Positions 46,826 to 59,110 of a stretch of 64,000 bases of DNA are shown here, piece by piece. The DNA comes from Rhyacophila brunnea (Eukaryota > Arthropoda > Insecta > Trichoptera > Rhyacophilidae): contig JAGYXB010000196.1 in assembly GCA_022495005.1 (NCBI GenBank), positions 496,001-560,000 on the forward strand. Reading direction: 5' to 3'. The stretch's first letter is position 1. Every line of letters begins with the position of its first letter. The notes beneath the pieces were generated by a model, which saw only the letters and a list, made by a program, of their open reading frames with translations, did not search any database and was not told where the DNA came from. A program made the translations under genes and the position numbers.

Positions 46826-47062
46826 ATCCTCGAAGGCCGCGCGGCTCAACGTCGTGGGTCCCAGGTTCGAATCCTGGGTCTGGTGAGAACACATATTGTT
46901 TTCAATGTGTGCGAGTACGAGTATGGATCTAATAGGTTGAACAAGTGGCTAACATCTATTTCTCGTAAAAACAAAATCTATACAAAAACCTCCACGCGGC
47001 CATCGTGGGCCGTTTTAGTATCCTTATTCTTTCTTGGACATCTGATATGATTTTTATTTCTT
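46826..47062 (+). repeat. SINE family S, best preserved copy
   Basis: tRNA-like head with GGCCGCGCGGCTCAACGTCG and B box GGTTCGAATCC, then the body TCTAATAGGTTGAACAAGTG and TTTCTCGTAAAAACAAAATC. It ends beside the hAT-like MITE at 47099. Confidence 0.75.
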
Positions 47063-47098
47063 TACCAACACATGAACATTGCAACTTATACCATGACA

Positions 47099-47670
47099 CA
47101 GTGGCGAAGGGTGGAGGTAGGCTGTTTAGATCCGCCATAAATAGTGCGCACTAAACCTTTTCAGTCATACGTATTTGTTTTCATTGAAATACGACTACAA
47201 TTATTTACATATGGTTTTGGTTAGTTTTTAAAATTCAATTAAATCCTATGGACACCAAGCCCTAATAGATAATAGTCAAAAAATATCTAAAATTATGCAA
47301 TTAAATTATACTTAGCTTTGGATATTTTATAGATAGGATAATAATGTATATCTATTATAGTTTTGTTAGGCATGGCTTAATGAATTTAAAAAAATGAACC
47401 AATAATGGATAGGTATGTGTAATATATTCTTAATCCAACGAAAACAAATAAGTATAAATGAAAAGTGTGTAAAATGTTGTTGTATCGCTAAAAGTATACC
47501 AAAACTATTATGGTTTGGTTAGGCAGGGTTTAATTGAATTTTAAAAACTAACCGACACCATCTGTAAATTGTAGTCTTAGTTCAATAAAAACAAATACGT
47601 ATTACTAACAAAGTTTAATGTGCACTATTTATGGCGGATCTTAACAGCCTACCTCCACCCTTCGCTACTG
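47099..47670. mobile_element. hAT-like MITE, second copy
   Basis: Same family as 38908-39479; right end CTTCGCTACTG carries one change. The left flank CATGACA recurs 5 nt beyond the right end, so the target duplication is probably CATGACA plus one base with a small insertion. Confidence 0.75.
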
Positions 47671-48609
47671 CCGGGCATGACAGCCCACGAGACTCAACAT
47701 CCATTTCTAGTACCTACTATGGTTGAACTGCGTTTCGAAACGAGTTTCATATTCAAATATGAAACAGGTATATTATTTTAACATATAGGTTCCTACTTTA
47801 ATAGTCAAATTGGTTGACACATGACAAGATTACAGCAATTTGTTATGAATTATGACAGAAAATCAGTTAAGTGACTAAAGTGTTATTAAAACAAATGTCT
47901 AAAGTAATGAATATTATTTCATTATAGGTCTACTCTGCCTAATACCAATATCCAGTTCTACAATTCTGGACACTTAACGGAAAGCAGAATAGACAATACG
48001 ACGTATGCCATTTTATACCTACAACTTTCTAATAATTTACATTACATAAGCATTTTGATTATTAATCAATTTGTATCTAAAAACATTAAAATTTCAGAAT
48101 AAGTAAAACAAACACATCTAGTGTTTGTATACAGAAATAATGTTTCGAAATAGTTTGTCATGAAATTGAAGTTAATTCCGAGAGTCATGAATGCCGAACA
48201 CGTCGGAATACAATATCACGGTGCTATTTTTTTTTACAACAGAATTATGATAATAAGTATTCCTCAAAACTACTCTGCCAGTCAGTGCATATGGGATACT
48301 TATGTATCTACTAAAAGTTTTACAGTTTTCAATCGATCTATGCTCCGGGCTTAATTAAGAAGAAAAATAAATGTTTTGTAAAATCAAAGATAATTAATTT
48401 ACAATAATAAAAAAAACTGTTGAGTTAAAAATGTGCATTCATTAAACAGTCGCCCTCCCTATTAGCAGCCTGAACAGAGTGGAGAAGTATGTTTTAAAGC
48501 AGCAAAATAAATGTTTACTCCTGGCTGTAGTAAAAAATCTACATATCTGATGATTTCCAGTTAAGATTTATGAGAATTCGCCAATGAATAAATTATAAAA
48601 TATAGAATG
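47671..48609. other. AT-rich intergenic sequence
   Basis: Nothing recognisable; short frames only. Confidence 0.35.
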
Positions 48610-49224
48610 GTTTATTTATAAAATAGAAATACTTCCGGTTTTTGTATCTATACAGAGTTCACCGAGATTAATCAATAATAACAGAGAATAAATAGATTAA
48701 CCAGATAATTAAAGATGACTCGTTTTAACCATATATGAAATTGTCAAAGAATTAGTTCAGTTCAGGTAGGTATCGCATTTGACAACTAGATAAATACACT
48801 TAACACTAGAAACGAATATCGATAGTGTAAAGTGCTTAGTTTCTAAATAGAGGACCTGTATGATCAAAAGGGTCAGAGCTAATCAGACTAAGCTGACTGG
48901 CTGTAAGATTGTGAGTAAAAATTACTAAGTTAATATAGAGTTAAATCCTAATCCGTCTACATAAGTGGTTCTCACGTGATATTTAACTGTGGCTGCACAA
49001 TTAACATTGACACTTCCGCGCCAAATTTCACCTTTGTTGTGATTGAAAAAATTAAGCTAAACTTTATTTACTAAAAATATGGATCAACTTAGCTATTTAT
49101 AGAAAATTCCATTTAATAAAATACATTTGAACATTTTAGTACATATCTATTTATTTAAAAATAATGCAAATGGAAATTCCTCAATACTCCTTTTTCCCAA
49201 TGCGAGCCGCATGGCTGCTTCTAA

Positions 49225-49563
49225 CCCCGCTTTCAGACGGGACACCGGTGTCCCGCTCGTATATAATAAGGAGGCCTTTGTATTCGAATAAAGGGGACAT
49301 TGTATTATGTTTTTGAACGCCCAGAGCTAATGAGTCAACGCATAATTTCGCGATATAAATTAGAACATAAAACTGGCTGCGATCATAAAAACAGGTATAC
49401 CGGCGGCTTGAGAATGTAGCGGCCGACGGAAAAGTGTACCATACACGCTTTGACTCATTAGTTCGGGGCGTTCATAAACGTAATACAAATACCTTTTTGT
49501 TCGAATACAAAGACCTCCTTATTATATACGAGCGCGACACCGGTATCCCGTCTGAAAGCGGGG
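49225..49563. mobile_element. PIF-like MITE K1
   Basis: Inverted ends CCCCGCTTTCAGACGGGACA, flanked by TAA (49222-49224, 49564-49566). 339 bp. Interior CGGCGGCTTGAGAATGTAGC is shared, inverted, with K2. Confidence 0.88.
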
Positions 49564-49566
49564 TAA

Positions 49567-49895
49567 GGCCCGTTTCAGACGGGACACCGGTGTCGCGCTC
49601 GATATAATATAAGGAGGCCTTTGGAGGCCTTTGTATTATGTTTATAAACGCCCAGAGTTAATGAGTCAAAGAGTGTCCGGTACACTTTTCCGTCGGCCGC
49701 TACATTCTCAAGCCGCCGATACACTTGGTTTTATTACCGCAGCCAGTTTTATGTTCTAATTTATAACGCGAAATTATGCGTTGACTCATTAGCTCTAGGG
49801 CGTTCATAAACATAATACAAAGGCTCCTTTATTCGAAAACAAAGGCCTCCTATATTATATCGAGCGCGACAACGGTGTCCCGTCTGAAACGGGCC
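49567..49895. mobile_element. PIF-like MITE K2, abutting K1 in inverted orientation
   Basis: Inverted ends GGCCCGTTTCAGACGGGACA, flanked by TAA (49564-49566, 49896-49898), sharing one TAA with K1. Slightly different terminal bases show it is a separate family member, not a plain duplication of K1. Confidence 0.88.
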
Positions 49896-50702
49896 TAAGT
49901 TTATATCTGTCAACTGACTTCGATATTTGTATATCACAGTATATAATATATAGTAGTAGGCAAAATCGACAATATGAAGAAAGTAATTGTTTTTGAATTG
50001 ACTTGATTCTTGGTCAACGTATAACTTCGATCAAAAATTATCAACCATGGTATTATTAAAATGGTTTTTAAGTACTTGTTCATGACTCATGACTCATTTC
50101 CAATAACGCATATTTAACGTTAGCCCAGTTAATTAAATTAAATACTGAAAATGATGCCACCACGGCAGCACATGAGAACCACTGGTCTACATGACGCTGG
50201 CGCCATCTGTAGGTCTCTTTTCGAAGTCATGCCACTACAAAAACTAATATACCCACAAGTTTCATTTGTACCTATTTCGTTATAATATTAATTGTGTAAA
50301 TAGTAGCCAGTTTGATGGAATAATCAATAAAAAAAATGTATCGGATGTTTTGGTGTTGAGTTGTGGGATATATTATATTTTAACGATGTAAATATTATCG
50401 TTGAGTTTTGTTTGCAATTTATTCGAATGAAATATTTTATTAATATCAAAAGGGAAATGGGCACTTTTTGTTACTCGTAACATGACAGTATGCCAAGGAT
50501 GCAATTACTTTTTATTTGGCCTTAACAATTATAATTAGTGGGTACGGGGACATTTTTATTCAATTTTAGTAAAAGTTAACATATTATATTTCCTTGTTGT
50601 CATTATTTAGTAATAACTGCGAATTTACTGACATAGAGGCCCGATTCACTGTTGATTTTGAGCCCTTTTTTAACAATTTCACGTCCACGATCTCCACTAT
50701 AA

Positions 50703-51165
50703 AATAATGACAAGATAAAAAGAACTTTTTATATACCACGTTTATAAATTTTCTGTTGAATCATATAAACTTGACAATTCTATGTATTAATAAATACTTT
50801 TTTGTACTTGATAGAAATACTGAATAAATATAGAATACCTACTGAAATGTCATTTTGACATTCCATATTGATTTCCATAGTAACGCACGCATATATTAAT
50901 AATTTAGTTGCAAGGACCCCCTTAGCAACCAATAATAGTGGTTTTACTTTTTACGAATTTTTTCCGAAATAACTTTCTATACAAAACAGAATTAACTGAA
51001 AATGAATTCAATTCTGCTTAAAGATGGCTAAAAGTATTGAAAGAATGCACTGATGTATTCTAAAACTTTCAAATGTCTAGCTAGTCGGGAAGTTAATTAA
51101 AAATCGATTGCAAGATTTGTATTGGACAAACAAGAATACGAGCTAACAAAAACGTGGTAATAAGT
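50703..51165 (+). repeat. Repeat family A copy
   Basis: Near-complete plus-strand copy ending 10 bp before the hAT-like element at 51175. Confidence 0.6.
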
Positions 51166-51174
51166 AGTGATATT

Positions 51175-51993
51175 CAGTGACGTCCCGTGGGAGTAGGGGT
51201 AGGGGTAATTGAGCGTCGCTTGGGGGCGGCAGTTACTCAAAGGACGGCATATATAGGTATATATTATACAAATAGGTACCTACCTAAACTTAGTAATCAC
51301 GGAAATATCTTTCCATTACAAAATTCACCTCACTGGTTGGAAACAAACTGTATTGACTAACATAAAAGGTTTAACAGGACTGTAATTTTTTATCGGGTTC
51401 GTGATTTCTAGTTTACTTCCGTTGTCCTTGGATGTAACGTCCTTGATGACCAGGAATGACACGTGCAGATTTGCGAGTTATATTTGAATTATAGGTAGAT
51501 ACTGTTACCAAATATCATAATGCCTAAATCCCCCATCAACAATCCTCCAATCGACAGAGTTGAGAAATAATGATAATATTATTGTAACTGTAAATGAGTC
51601 AAGGCTAAACGATGGTCGATGATGCACAGCGAAACAAACAAAAAGAACGTTACCGTTATCTGTTTCTAGGCAAACGAAGGATCAAGGGTAGGGACAGTCA
51701 GTCGGCTACCTACCCTTGGGCCCTTACGTCGCCTCTAAATGCGATTCGCTACCTTTTTCACGCCAAAGCCTACGATTACAAATGTTATTAATAATTAATT
51801 GTCTCCTGTCAAGCGAAATGTACTTACGTAATGTCCCTGAATCAGTGTTTTCAATAAGTGTAAAAGTATAAATCAACACCCTCCATAAACCCATACCTAT
51901 CAATACATACTTACCTTAGATATTGTAGTCGTGAAAGGATGATAAAATACTGTATAAAAAAATGAGGCGGCATTTTGTCTAGGGACGTCACTG
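51175..51993 (-). mobile_element. hAT-like element with CAGTGACGTCCC ends
   Basis: Opposite orientation to 15424-16121; perfect 8-bp duplication GTGATATT (51167-51174, 51994-52001). 819 bp, no transposase readable. Confidence 0.9.
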
Positions 51994-52239
51994 GTGATAT
52001 TGTCCACAATTTCTGCCTTAATTTGCTGTCTTTGAGCAACGCATGAAGTGCGTACCTACCTACTATCACGGGGTGTCACAGATTTTAACATTGTTCAATG
52101 ATAATAATTTATTCAGCCTGTTTTCTGTGAAATCTAACTGACTAGGTATTATTTTAAATAAATCATCATTTATAGAATTTGGTAGGTATTTATATTTTAA
52201 CAATTTTATACTTCTTACTTAGACGATTTTCTGACGAAT

Positions 52240-52510
52240 CGGTTGCGTCATTTGCGTCAAAGAAAACCGCCGCTGCATGGCAGTGGTTTCTTAACTTTTA
52301 CGTCTCGCGGCACCCTTCAGCGTGTCGCCATACCCTACTTGTCAGAGGGCAAGGCAGAGACAATATTCGCGCCTACATCGATGTAGTTTTTGGCGACCGC
52401 ATTTCAACGTCACCCATACAGACTATAGCTCCAAACCCTACTTATCGGTACACCGCAGTGGCCTTCAGCCAGGGATCGACAACGCGCCCTCAAGTCATTT
52501 GACATGATTG
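52240..52510. other. Less AT-rich segment sharing copy 1 5'-flank sequence
   Basis: 52413-52470 (core CTCCAAACCCTACTTATCGG) nearly repeats 18920-18970 from just upstream of MINPP copy 1. The surrounding 52240-52400 is unlike anything else here. Two overlapping frames have no family signature. Confidence 0.45.
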
Positions 52511-52799
52511 AGAAAATTCTAAATATCCCTTGAAACTTTTCCCTTAAATTAGATAAAAAATATATTTTATTGTAAACTTGTTCCACGTATTTATAGTAAA
52601 CAGTAGCTTGCGGCGCAATTTAGTTTATAATATATCTGTACACTTAATAATGAGCTTGCATAATACTGAATCTTGTTGAGATTATTTAATCTGTATTTTT
52701 AAAATATCTATTATCATTTTTTGTGTGTCCTTGTGTTTTGTGTATCTTGAGAAAATAGATATCGACATCTGTATAAAGTTTTTCCAATTATTATGTCAA

Positions 52800-53515
52800 G
52801 AGCACAGAACAGATTAATAAATGTAATTCAGATAGGCTATACAGGCAGTACACTACATTTTGAAACAGGGTTTTGAATGTGTGAGTGTCCTACGAAAATG
52901 AAACACTCGCTATAGAGTGCAATAGTGTAGGTATGTTGTACCTTCAAATACACCACTATTGAATGAATTGTCAGAACGAAGGATAAGGATAGAATGACGT
53001 ATTCTTGACACGTGTTTAAGTTTATCTACACTCGAGATAGGTTACCTGGTACTCCAAACCCGCTAGGTATTTCAATTCCCATTAATTCTGTGTTTCCTGG
53101 TTAAAAGTATAAAAATCGACCTTGAAATATATAATCAAAGAACAGATAACAAATAGAATTCCGATACGCTATATACCAATACAGTAAATTTTGAAGCAGG
53201 GTTTTGAATGTGTGAGTGCCCTACGAACATTAACCACGCATTATAGACGTGCAATAATGTGTGTTGCAACCTTCAATACCCATTAGCTGCGGACCTTTTA
53301 ATTAATATTTAATTACCACATTTACATAACTAATTATATATAATGGCCACCTGATGGGCAACGCACCAGTTGAAACCGAGAGCAGTATTCGACGTATTAC
53401 GTATTCTTGACACGTGTTTAAATTTATCCCGTATTCTTCCACACTCGAGATGGGTTGCCTGTTACTCCACACCCATTAGGTATTTCAATTCCCATTAAGT
53501 CTGTGTCACCTGGTC
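52800..53515 (+). repeat. Cluster of dispersed repeat I fragments
   Basis: Three partial copies (52800-53105, 53140-53290, 53385-53515) of the repeat at 40755-41075. 53290-53385 (GGCCACCTGATGGGCAACGC) is also at 60520-60620. Confidence 0.5.
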
Positions 53516-53642
53516 AAGAGTAAAAAAAATCGACCATGAAATACATTATATTTTCGAAAAAACGATGGACATGACATAATTTTATAAGGTAAAATTTAGT
53601 TCTTTGATCGTTATTGTAATATAATATACTTAAACACGCATG

Positions 53643-53647
<5 letters not shown>

Positions 53648-53689
<42 letters not shown>
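53648..53689. repeat. (AT)n microsatellite
   Basis: Uninterrupted alternating AT of about 40 nt. A similar run lies at 6048-6085. Confidence 0.9.
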
Positions 53690-53692
<3 letters not shown>

Positions 53693-54417
53693 ACTAATAC
53701 TATAGAATAATAAAACAATAGGTAGACATATTATGCGCGCTTTTAGTTTATGCGAGTGTGTTTTTAATGACATTTTAATGGTTAGTGTAATGCATTGAAT
53801 TATTGTACTTGCGGTATACATTTTTATTTAGGTACATCCTGTGCCAAGAAAATCTTAGAAATAACTGTGTACGAAATTGCATGATGCATGTTAATTCAGC
53901 ATTGACAACGATGACACAACGTCAAAATCATAAATAAACATGTCAACTACTATGTAATTTTATGTACCTAATATTGTTATTATTAATAGTACACATTATA
54001 TTTATTATTAATTTATGTGCTGGAAATGGAAAATTGCGCGAACCGACATGAACTATAATAATTATAGTCCGAATTCAATGCGGAATGGCGATTTCAAGAA
54101 CCGGTTGGCATTTTGTGCCGGTTGACCTACGTAAGTATTAATATATTATTAGTAAACTGTAAAATCAGCTATTTTTTGAAGTTATACTTCTTTTGGCGCG
54201 ATTGGGAAAACAGAACAGAGTGTGTTTTTAGAGCGTCAGTTGCGCGCGCCGATGCAACACATACTTTATTATTATGATTATATTCATTTCGGTCTCAAGG
54301 GTACATATGCATGCGCATAGTAAGTGTCATTTAGTTAGTCGTTCAATACAACCAAGTAAAGGGCACGTGTTGTGAACATAACCAATATTGTGTCATAATA
54401 AATATATACTTATGTTT
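53690..54417. other. Unassigned intergenic sequence
   Basis: Nothing recognised. Confidence 0.35.
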
Positions 54418-54432
54418 ATAAACAAATTTCTG

Positions 54433-54745
54433 TTTATAAAAAAATGAGTGGATAAGGAAGCAAACAAGGGTTTGCGATGTAATAGAGTTTATTAAAAGCC
54501 TTAAATGGAGATGGGCTGGACACATAGCTCGAAGAAGACAATCGTTGGACAAATCTAGTCATCCAGTGGTATCCAAGAAGTACAAAACGTCCGCAAGGTA
54601 GACCTAGAGGCCGCTGGATCGAGGAAATGATAAAGTTCTGCGGAAGTACGTGGCAACGCAATGCACAGGACCGAAAGAAGTGGAAGCAGCTTGAAGAGGC
54701 CTTCATCCAGCAGTGGATAGATTCAGGCTGATGATGATGATGATG
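54433..54745 (+). pseudogene. 5'-truncated RTE-like LINE, 3' end
   Basis: RT tail RKQTRVCDVIEFIKSLKWRW, frameshifted GRWIEEMIKFCGSTWQRN, then FIQQWIDSG, ending in (TGATGA)n. Perfect 15-bp duplication (54418-54432, 54746-54760). Closest to 24486-25107. Confidence 0.9.
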
Positions 54746-54910
54746 ATAAACAAATTTCTGGAGACTAACATTCTACAATCTACACTGTTAATTATTTATA
54801 TTCATAAAACTTTATTTATATTGGAGTGTATATTTATTTTTCATTGTAAAGATTGTGTATCAAGATTTGAGGCTATATTTATGTAAGTATTATATTTATG
54901 AGTAAAATTA

Positions 54911-56570
54911 TATCATCATCATCATCGCAATGGTGGGCAAAGGCTGACTATGGCCTCAATGATGTATACCGATGCCAATAGGTATACCTCTAAAAAATGT
55001 TGAGACGCCACTGTCCAAGAAAGTCAGCAAATCCTATCTCTAGCCTCCGCGTGGCGTCCCCCGGGCAATGCAGATAATGTGCTGTATAACGCAACATAAT
55101 ATCTGTAGCTAATAGAGAAGGGTGCAAGGCGAAACTCTGGCGCCTTAAAACGAGAGACCTTTGGCTACGGGAAGGATCACCCAGACAGAAAAACCACACA
55201 CCAACCCGTCTGGACAGCGTGGTGTGTTATGTCCAAAACCTTCATATGAAAACAAAAACTTCTAGAACCCGGCCCTCATTCTCCGGAGGCCAACCTGATA
55301 CTGATCACGGCAGCGATCAGCGAAGGAAGGCAGAGGGTGCTAAAAATCCCCGGAGACCCGGAAATGGCTGCCAACAGATGACCATTGCTACATATAACGC
55401 AAGAACATTGTCCAGCGATGCCAAACTTGTAGAGTTTCAAGAAGAGCTCCGGAATATCCACTGGGATGTTGTCGGACTCAGCGAAGTAAGGCGTAAAGGT
55501 GAGAGTATTATTACTTTACAAAGCGGACATGTGCTGTACTCCAAAGGAACCGATGAAGGACGCACGAGCGGTGTTGGATTTGTTGTCAACAAAGCCTGGA
55601 GGGACCGCATAGTCGAGTTCAACTGCATTTCTGACAGGGTCGCAAGCGTGATACTTAAAATCAATGCTAGGTACCGCATTCAGATTTTGCAAGTATATGC
55701 TCCGACACAGAGCTATCCTGATGAAAAAGTGGAAGAGTTTTACGAGGAAATAACATCCTTGAAAAATAAAAGTAAATGCCACTTCAACATCATAATGGGA
55801 GATTTCAATGCACGTATTGGATCATACCAAAGAGATGACGTAGCGGTCGGACATTTCGGACATGGCTCAAGGGATGGTAGAGGGGACATGCTTGTGGAGT
55901 TTGCTGAAACCAACAATCTTCACATCATGAATTCCTTTTTTCAACATAAACCTACACGTAAATGGACGTGGAGAAGCCCGACAGGAAGGACCAGCGAAAT
56001 CGATTACATCCTCACTGACAGAAAATATACATTTTTAAACTGTAAGGTGATCAATCAGTTTAACACTGGCAGTGATCACCGGATGGTGAGATGTAAGATA
56101 AGATTGAACGTCAAATCAGAAAGATCCAAACTGCAGAAGAAGTCAAATGCTCGCGTATACCTGCAGAACAATACTGAATTCCAAAATGAACTCAAAAATG
56201 CACTATCGGCTTTCTTAGATGAGAACGAAACCGTTTCCCTATCCAACGCGGAGGATATAACGAATATTATTCTACAATGTGCAGAAAAAACAGGCGTAAA
56301 AAGCTCAGAAGTTACACCTTCCACCAAGCTTTCGAAGGCAACATTGAATCTTATGGAGCAGAGAAGGAAAACCAAGAGCGATAGACAGGCGCAAAACGAT
56401 ATGGAGTTTTCATCACTTTGCAAAACCCTCCGAAGGAAGATTAGAGAAGACCTTCGTAAATTCAATGTAAACCTCATACAAGCAATTGTGAAAGCAGGCA
56501 GAAGTTTAAACAAAAACAAGCAATGCTTGTCGATAGGAAAACGTCAAATCAAAATTATATATCAATAAAT
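54911..56570 (+). mobile_element. RTE-like LINE, 5' part with endonuclease, 3'-truncated
   Basis: A 5' leader (54911-55218) precedes a 449-codon frame (55219-56568). It encodes an APE-type endonuclease: ATYNAR (Asn60), LSEVRR (Glu89), VYAPTQ (Tyr160), MGDFNARIG (Asp195, Asn197), IDYIL (Asp262) and SDHRMV (Asp286, His287). All catalytic positions are present. Such elements are often annotated as craniofacial development protein 2-like. The frame ends in AT-rich sequence before any reverse transcriptase, so the element lacks its 3' part, which is atypical since LINEs usually lose the 5' end. Confidence 0.85.
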
Positions 56571-56917
56571 AAATAACTTTTGTGAATGTTGAGTTGGTAA
56601 ATAATTTAAAAAATATATTAATTTTTTTATTGAATGAGCCTATTTAATATTATTTTTGCAAAGTTGATATAAATGTATATATATTTATTTCTGTCAATCT
56701 GTATTTGAAAAACTAATATGTAATTTGAATTTTTTGTTTTGTTACGCCAAAGAATATAACTTCTAACGCGCGTACATAAGTACACACACCGATTTTTTTT
56801 TGTTTTACCAATAAAATAGTTTCTTGTGTTTTACCACGTAAATACGAGATAAATGGGCAAACAGCATAGGTATTGTTTATTTTGTTGGCTAATATTTTTA
56901 CTGCTGTACATATTATA

Positions 56918-58222
56918 CGAGGGTGGGTCAATAAGTCCTTAGAAAAGCCGACAGGTGGCGCGACTAGTACTGTAAGCGGTTTGTTTTCATGCAGCGGCAC
57001 TACCGATTCAGTATGCTACGAAGTTTCAATCAGATTGGTCGGGTTGTTGTTTTTTATTTTCGTTGTGTGTTTCTCGTACATTTAAAAAAATTTGCTTGTT
57101 TACAAAAATGGAGAAAATTGAGTTTAGAGCTGTTATTAAACATTTCAATATAAAAGGGTTAACAGCAAAGGAAATAAAAAATGAGTTGGATTTAGTTCAC
57201 GGCATATCTGCTCCTTCACTTGCAACTATTTATAACTGGTTAAATGAATTTAAACGTGGTCGTACATCAACAAAGGATGAACCACGCTCAGGACGTCCTG
57301 TAGAGGTGACTACACCAGAAATGATCAATAAAATCCACGATATGGTGTTAAGTGACCGAAGATTAAAGTTGAGTGAGATAATTGAGGTTACAGGGATCTC
57401 AAAAGGTAGCGTCATTTCTATTTTACATGACAAATTGGGCATGAAAAAAGTTTCTGCAAGATGGGTGCCGCGTTTGCTCACAGTCAACAATAAACGCAAT
57501 AGGGTGGTGGCCTCTAAAGCCCTGTTGTCGCTCATGCAACGCAATCCGGATAAATTTTTTCGTCGCTTTGTGACTGTAGATGAAACATGGATACACCACT
57601 ATACTCCCGAGACGAAAGAACAGTCAAAGCAGTGGATTGCGAAAGGCGAACCATGTCCAAAGAAGGCGAAAACCGTAAAATCAGCTGGTAAGGTTATGGC
57701 TACTGTATTTTGGGATGCACGTGGAATTATTTTCGTTGACTATTTGGAAAAAGGAAAAACAATAACAGGGGATTATTATGCATTTTTATTGGACCAGCTA
57801 AAAAACGAAATTGAAGAAAAACGGCCTCATTTAAACAGGAAAAAAATCCTCTTTCATCAGGACAATGCCCGTGTTCACACATGTTTACGATCAATGGCTA
57901 AAATTGAAGAATTGAAGTTCGAATTGGTCGACCACCCACCGTATTCGCCAGATTTAGCCCCCAGTGACTTTTTCCTTTTCCCAAACTTAAAAAAATGGCT
58001 AAGTGGACAACGTTTTTTTTCAAATGAAGAAGTCATCGATCGGACAAATGCTTATTTTGAGGACCTTCTGAAAACTTATTTTTCTGACGGTTTAAAAAAA
58101 ATTGAGAAACGTCTAACCAAGTGTATTGAGCTCCAAGAAGATTATGTTGAGAAATAAAAAAAAAATACAAAAATAAAAACTGTTTTAATCCTTTTTTCTA
58201 AGGAATTATTGACCCACCCTCG
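56918..58222 (+). mobile_element. Full-length mariner element
   Basis: 1305 bp with 29-bp terminal inverted repeats (CGAGGGTGGGTCAATAA at each end, one mismatch in 29), flanked by the TA target duplication (56916-56917, 58223-58224). Contains one intact transposase gene. The near-identical ends and uninterrupted frame suggest recent activity. Confidence 0.96.
57108..58157 (+). CDS. mariner transposase, intact, DD34D
   Basis: 349 residues, the usual mariner length. The N-terminal half (1-130) carries the paired helix-turn-helix DNA-binding region, with IYNWLNEFKRGRTSTKDEPR in its first part and ARWVPRLLT where the family has its WVPHEL linker motif. The catalytic triad is complete: Asp158 in TVDETWIHHY, Asp252 in FHQDNARVHT and Asp287 in YSPDLAPSDFF, with 34 residues between the last two. 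I start at the ATG at 57108 (MEKIEFRA, as in relatives); the frame is open from 57063. It would bind the flanking inverted repeats and cut and paste the element at TA sites. Relatives are often annotated as SETMAR-like. Confidence 0.95.
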   Translation: MEKIEFRAVIKHFNIKGLTAKEIKNELDLVHGISAPSLATIYNWLNEFKRGRTSTKDEPRSGRPVEVTTPEMINKIHDMVLSDRRLKLSEIIEVTGISKGSVISILHDKLGMKKVSARWVPRLLTVNNKRNRVVASKALLSLMQRNPDKFFRRFVTVDETWIHHYTPETKEQSKQWIAKGEPCPKKAKTVKSAGKVMATVFWDARGIIFVDYLEKGKTITGDYYAFLLDQLKNEIEEKRPHLNRKKILFHQDNARVHTCLRSMAKIEELKFELVDHPPYSPDLAPSDFFLFPNLKKWLSGQRFFSNEEVIDRTNAYFEDLLKTYFSDGLKKIEKRLTKCIELQEDYVEK

Positions 58223-58440
58223 TATTATGTTCCTCGCGCTTTCTTTTGTCAGGTTAATATTATACACACTGTCCAATTCTGTGTGGTGACTATGCAAGGA
58301 AAATATAGGGATAGAGGTCGCTAAGCATAATTATGAAATGATCGGCGAGAGGACAACCGCTGGAAAAATTTCGTCATATAATCGTACTCATGGACCCCAC
58401 AAGAGGGGCTGACAGGGCTCTAGCCTGGGCCCAGGCTTAA

Positions 58441-59110
58441 GGGCCTACGTGCCCAACGCAGGTCAAAATGGAGATTTTATGACATTTTCAGAGCATAACC
58501 CTGGACATTCCTTAAACGTTGTAGAAAATCTATTTATATAATTTTGAAGCCTTATTATCCTTTATATTTATTTTAAACATTTGATGACTGCATAAAGTAT
58601 TTTTATTACATAAAATAGTATTCTTTTAAACATTTCGTACATTCATGTGCAGTGGTGTTAAGATTTTTTGGATTTATTAATTTTTAAACGCATTTAAAAA
58701 ACCTATAGTAAAATTAATGTTAACAGTATATAGTGAAATATTTACGATAAAAAAATATATTTTATAATCTCTGTGATCTCAAATTTGACAAGAATTAGGC
58801 ATTTTATTATTCAAAAATGGGCAAGATGAACACATTTGAAGATAATTCTAAAGATACTAAATATAAGCTATGTCTTTAACCATTCAAATGTGATAAAACA
58901 TCCTGCGAATAATGATTGTTTTATAATAATTATTGACCTAAGAATAAGGTAGTATTTTTTTAACATACGCCATTTCCATTGGGATTTCCCAGTGGTTAAG
59001 CTACAACATACGGCCGTAGCTATAAATTGACACACGATAAATGAAGTAGGGAGTAAGATTATGTTAACACGCGTGTTTGAACGTGTACCGTTGTTTAAAA
59101 ACGATATTTT
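58441..59110 (+). mobile_element. Element C copy, right-truncated
   Basis: Follows the C copy at 12745 with one gap, lacks D and loses its right end near 59110, where a 20-bp end of the 38908-type MITE follows (about 59128-59155). Confidence 0.7.

Larger units (their letters stand above)
48963..50184. mobile_element. hAT-like element interrupted by two MITEs
   Basis: Ends AAGTGGTTCTCAC and, mirrored, CAGTGGTTCTCATG; perfect 8-bp duplication GTCTACAT (48955-48962, 50185-50192). The second copy, 22088-23120, is continuous (CTTCTAAGTTTACATC at about 22355) where the MITEs sit here. Confidence 0.88.
48610..50191 (-). mobile_element. Solo LTR remnant interrupted by hAT and MITEs
   Basis: 48610-48961 resembles the LTR at 42551-43303; on the minus strand it begins TGTAGACGGATTAGG at 50191 after the inserted hAT is removed. 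No primer-binding site or coding sequence adjoins it, as in a solo LTR. Confidence 0.5.
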
